From an uncultured bacterium (lineage in GTDB: Bacteria > Actinomycetota > Actinomycetes > S36-B12), in assembly GCA_903908025.1 (NCBI GenBank), contig CAIVQM010000238.1, positions 1 to 8,943 on the forward strand: a stretch of DNA of 8,943 bases, given 5' to 3'. How positions within the stretch are numbered: the first letter of the stretch is position 1; each line of letters opens with the position of its first letter. The translations under genes and the position numbers were made by a program. Positions 5,798 through 8,943 of the stretch are shown here, in pieces. A model generated the notes under the pieces. It had not been told where the DNA came from. It was given only the letters and a program-made list of their open reading frames with translations, and made no database searches.

Positions 5798-5826
5798 TTG
5801 ACGTTTGGGGGCGCGATCCCTAGAAT
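5798..5826 (+). promoter_or_regulatory. mmsA promoter
   Basis: TTGACG (5798-5803) and TAGAAT (5821-5826) are separated by exactly 17 bases, a strong sigma-70-type promoter. The predicted start near 5833 gives a 25-base leader containing the GGAGG ribosome binding site at 5845-5849, eight bases before ATG 5858. Confidence 0.75.
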
Positions 5827-5857
5827 GGCGGAACAATCCGAACCGGAGGCAGACGCC

Positions 5858-7351
<1,494 letters not shown>

Positions 7352-7387
7352 CGGCCCAACCGCGCTGCGGAGACGATGGCACGACTG

Positions 7388-8077
7388 CTAACTGGTGACC
7401 TCGGGCAGCCGACGGTTCAGGACGAAGCCAATGAGCCCCGACACGACGAGGATGACCGCCAGGATCACGAGGCCCAGACCGCTCCCCATGCCGCTGGTGT
7501 TGGCCGGGTCGTCGGGGCACATGCCGACGCCGCACTCGGGGATCACGGACAACGTGATGACGACGACGTAGATCGAGAACCAGGTGATGACAGCGAGGGT
7601 GACGGCCCGCAGGGGACCGCGCTCGGCCATCAGGCCGCGGTCCTTGGCCGTGAAGGTGCGTGTCCACATCAGCAGGAATGCGCAGCCCACCACGGCGATG
7701 GCAAAGGTGATGAGCGCCCAGGTGTAGAGGTGGAAGCTCAGCACCTGCGGCCCGTAGCCGGGGTCGGTTGGGTCGGCAATGTGGAGGAGGTCCTGGCGGA
7801 CGGATCCGGCCCCACCCACGAAGGCGGCCAGGATGCTCAATGCGTAGTTGATGGGCTTGATGCCCCACAGCAGGTTGAGCACGGGCCCGAGGGCCAGACC
7901 GATCATTCCGGCACGCTGGACGAGGCACAGCGGGCACGGCTGCTCACCGACCACGAACTGGAGCCGCAGCGATCCCGACAGCACGCCGAGCAATGCGACC
8001 AGAGCGAGGAGGTTCAGGGCGCGCGCGGCCATGATCGCCCGGGTGTCGGCATCCCAGGACTTGAACGTCGTCAGCAT
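7388..8077 (-). CDS. dsbB: DsbB-family disulfide bond formation protein, six-helix variant
   Basis: A 229-residue integral membrane protein. The family re-oxidises a DsbA-like thiol oxidase outside the membrane and passes electrons to quinone. The first external loop carries the diagnostic EQPCPLCLVQR (C48, C51, R55). Hydrophobic segments at about 18-36, 52-71, 76-92, 115-138, 158-180 and 201-220 give six helices instead of the four of Escherichia coli DsbB. The loop after helix 3 (SVRQDLLHIADPTDPGYGPQVLSFHLYTW) has no cysteine. The only other external pair is C182/C187 (ECGVGMC) between helices 5 and 6; basic residues in TRTFTAKDRG and NRRLPEV place those regions inside, in agreement. GAGG lies five bases before ATG 8077. 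The gene follows a 50-residue membrane protein after seven bases and is convergent with mmsA. Confidence 0.92.
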   Translation of the reverse strand: MLTTFKSWDADTRAIMAARALNLLALVALLGVLSGSLRLQFVVGEQPCPLCLVQRAGMIGLALGPVLNLLWGIKPINYALSILAAFVGGAGSVRQDLLHIADPTDPGYGPQVLSFHLYTWALITFAIAVVGCAFLLMWTRTFTAKDRGLMAERGPLRAVTLAVITWFSIYVVVITLSVIPECGVGMCPDDPANTSGMGSGLGLVILAVILVVSGLIGFVLNRRLPEVTS

Positions 8078-8084
8078 GCCGGCC

Positions 8085-8237
8085 TCAGAAGTTCAGCGGG
8101 ATGGGGTCGGAGATGTGAGCGGACAGCAGAAAGAGCGTCCACCCCATCGCGATCAGGGCCACCGGCGGAGCGAACCGCGGGCGGAAGAACGCCAGTGCGA
8201 ACACGACGATCCACACCAGGAACATGGACAGCATCAT
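8085..8237 (-). CDS. 50-residue hydrophobic membrane protein upstream of dsbB
   Basis: A very small membrane protein with two hydrophobic stretches (about 2-18 and 24-40), separated by FRPRF, which suggests a helical hairpin with both ends outside; the tail is HISDPIPLNF. No family recognised. ATG 8237 has GGAGAG (minus strand, 8250-8245) seven bases upstream. The stop is seven bases before dsbB and the dsbB ribosome binding site overlaps it, so the two are almost certainly one transcript. A longer in-frame reading to 8465 has a charged, unconvincing N-terminus and runs into hepT, so it is rejected. A role as a DsbB accessory peptide is only suggested by position. Confidence 0.68.
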   Translation of the reverse strand: MMLSMFLVWIVVFALAFFRPRFAPPVALIAMGWTLFLLSAHISDPIPLNF

Positions 8238-8376
8238 CTGGAGTCTCTCCGCTCGGGATCGCCTGCGAGGCGGGGGGCTGACATGAGGGCATCCTGCCAG
8301 CGAGGGCAGACCCACGGAGGGCGGGTGGGAAGTTGACTCAAAGACCCGCTTGGACGGACTTCGACCAGAACGCCGC
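8238..8376 (-). other. Intergenic region upstream of the small membrane protein/dsbB pair
   Basis: 139 bases without a supported gene. It contains CGCCT-GCG-AGGCG (8260-8272), the palindrome TTGACTCAA (8334-8342), and GGAG-TCT-CTCC (8240-8250), whose RNA hairpin would include the ribosome binding site of the 50-residue gene. No clear promoter pair was found. Confidence 0.4.
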
Positions 8377-8718
8377 TCAGGCTTTGCCGTTCGACAAGCG
8401 AATGGCGGCGTGCTGGAGTCGATCCTCGAACCACGGGACATCGCGTTCAACTGTTGCGGTGACAATTGAGAAGTCGATGTGGGCGTAACCGTGGGCTATC
8501 CGATTGCGGGTGGCCCACATCAGTGCCCAGTCATCGCCGAACGTGCCCGTTCGCAACGCGTCGCTACCGTTGGCGATCGCTTCAATCGCAGCGGCAAGTC
8601 GCAGACACACGGCGTCGGCGACTGTCTGGTCGCCTAGGTCTCCACGCGTGAGATGCGTTCGCATGACCGAAAGATGGGTGAGGGCGTCAGCGACGAGTTC
8701 CTGGTCCGAGCGACTCAC
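8377..8718 (-). CDS. hepT: HepT-like ribonuclease toxin (HEPN fold)
   Basis: A 113-residue helical protein. RNRIAHGY (71-78) is the R-x4-H-x-Y HEPN motif of HepT toxins, with R71, H76 and Y78. In the studied type VII HepT/MntA pairs, HepT is an RNase and the antitoxin neutralises it by transferring AMP groups to the motif tyrosine. The rest (SDQELVADALTHLSVMRTHL, ADAVCLRLAAAIEAIANG) fits the helical HEPN bundle. The GTG start (8718-8716) overlaps the TGA of the upstream nucleotidyltransferase gene (8717-8715) by four bases, a hallmark of coupled toxin-antitoxin genes; GAGG lies about ten bases upstream. The motif is intact, so the toxin is probably functional. Confidence 0.86.
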   Translation of the reverse strand: MSRSDQELVADALTHLSVMRTHLTRGDLGDQTVADAVCLRLAAAIEAIANGSDALRTGTFGDDWALMWATRNRIAHGYAHIDFSIVTATVERDVPWFEDRLQHAAIRLSNGKA

Positions 8719-8943
8719 AGGGGAACCGCCTCGTGCAGGACACGGCTCCTGAGATTGGTGCGCAAGTTCGATGCCGGAACTACGTCTACGGGTGAGCCGA
8801 GGATTCCCTGCAGTTCGCGCTCCAATCGTGCGATGTCAAGGAGGCTTGCGGGCTCCATGAAATCAACGAGTAAGTCGATGTCGGATTCGTCGGTATCCGT
8901 TCCTTGGGCCACGCTGCCGAAGACGCGCGGGTTTCGACCGCCA
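8715..8943 (-). CDS. mntA: MntA-like nucleotidyltransferase antitoxin, 5' end outside window
   Basis: The last 75 residues of a minimal nucleotidyltransferase; the start lies beyond the right edge. The frame is open to the edge and reads GGRNPRVFGSVAQG, then TDTDESDIDLLVDF: the complete GS-x10-D-x-D signature of the MNT family, with the two metal-binding aspartates. VDVVP further on supplies the usual third acidic residue. A GTG at 8912 lies in the middle of the GS-x10-D-x-D motif and cannot be the true start. With hepT immediately downstream and overlapping by four bases, this is the antitoxin that would AMPylate HepT. The usual family length suggests roughly 25-35 residues are missing. Confidence 0.88.
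   Translation of the reverse strand, partial: GGRNPRVFGSVAQGTDTDESDIDLLVDFMEPASLLDIARLERELQGILGSPVDVVPASNLRTNLRSRVLHEAVPL

Noticed and set aside
4208..5801. Long plus-strand open frames (4208-5131 and 4581-5801) opposite the SDR and GntR genes.
   Set aside because: Low-complexity antisense products; the minus-strand genes have complete family motifs.
5798..5857. Upstream start of mmsA at 5798.
   Set aside because: This TTG is the -35 box of a well-formed promoter; GGAGG before ATG 5858 marks the real start.
7376..8281. A 301-codon plus-strand frame opposite dsbB.
   Set aside because: The product is a charged, low-complexity string without a domain; the opposite strand encodes a clear membrane protein.

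Overview
The window is high-GC bacterial DNA. Several features point to an actinobacterium (Actinomycetota): a secreted lysozyme-like cell-wall enzyme with one Cys pair, a small two-helix membrane protein of a type often mis-named 'LigA' in Actinobacteria, a short 'VLDEDFV...KEP' membrane protein of actinobacterial flavour, and two regulator genes that look leaderless. No tRNA, rRNA, insertion sequence or CRISPR array is visible. Twelve protein genes are called, plus one cut by the right edge.

Layout from left to right. (1) 1-1085: a two-gene unit encoding a 90-residue tail-anchored protein and a 241-residue LCIB-type (limiting-CO2-inducible B) carbonic anhydrase candidate. (2) 1086-1522: a 437-base non-coding stretch with several hairpins, then a secreted transglycosylase-like protein (1523-2212). 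(3) 2215-3521: a LysR regulator convergent with the transglycosylase gene (two bases between stop codons) and divergent from a 92-residue protein of unknown function. The shared intergenic region carries a palindrome and a 10-bp-phased direct repeat. A strong 16-bp hairpin terminator closes the small gene. (4) 3590-4033: a two-helix membrane protein on the minus strand, with an operator-like inverted repeat just before its ribosome binding site.

(5) 4232-7351 is the best-defined functional unit. A GntR/HutC-type regulator and a YdfG-like short-chain dehydrogenase form a minus-strand pair. They are divergent from mmsA, a CoA-acylating (methyl)malonate-semialdehyde dehydrogenase. The 101-bp intergenic region has back-to-back promoters, each with a 17-bp spacer. 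A perfect inverted repeat covers the regulator's -35 box and abuts the mmsA -35 box, so one site could control both directions. YdfG-type enzymes interconvert 3-hydroxy acids and semialdehydes, and MmsA turns malonate or methylmalonate semialdehyde into acetyl- or propionyl-CoA. The locus therefore looks like a controlled branch point at a toxic semialdehyde.

(6) 7388-8237: a DsbB-family thiol oxidase with an unusual six-helix layout, preceded by a 50-residue hydrophobic protein. (7) 8377-8943: a HepT/MntA toxin-antitoxin pair with a 4-base overlap; the antitoxin start lies outside the window.

No clearly unprecedented multi-gene system was found. The items most worth following are the bacterial LCIB-type carbonic anhydrase with its tail-anchored partner, the GntR/SDR/MmsA semialdehyde locus, the LysR-linked orphan and the DsbB variant. 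Family statements rest on motif recognition by eye; no database search was run.
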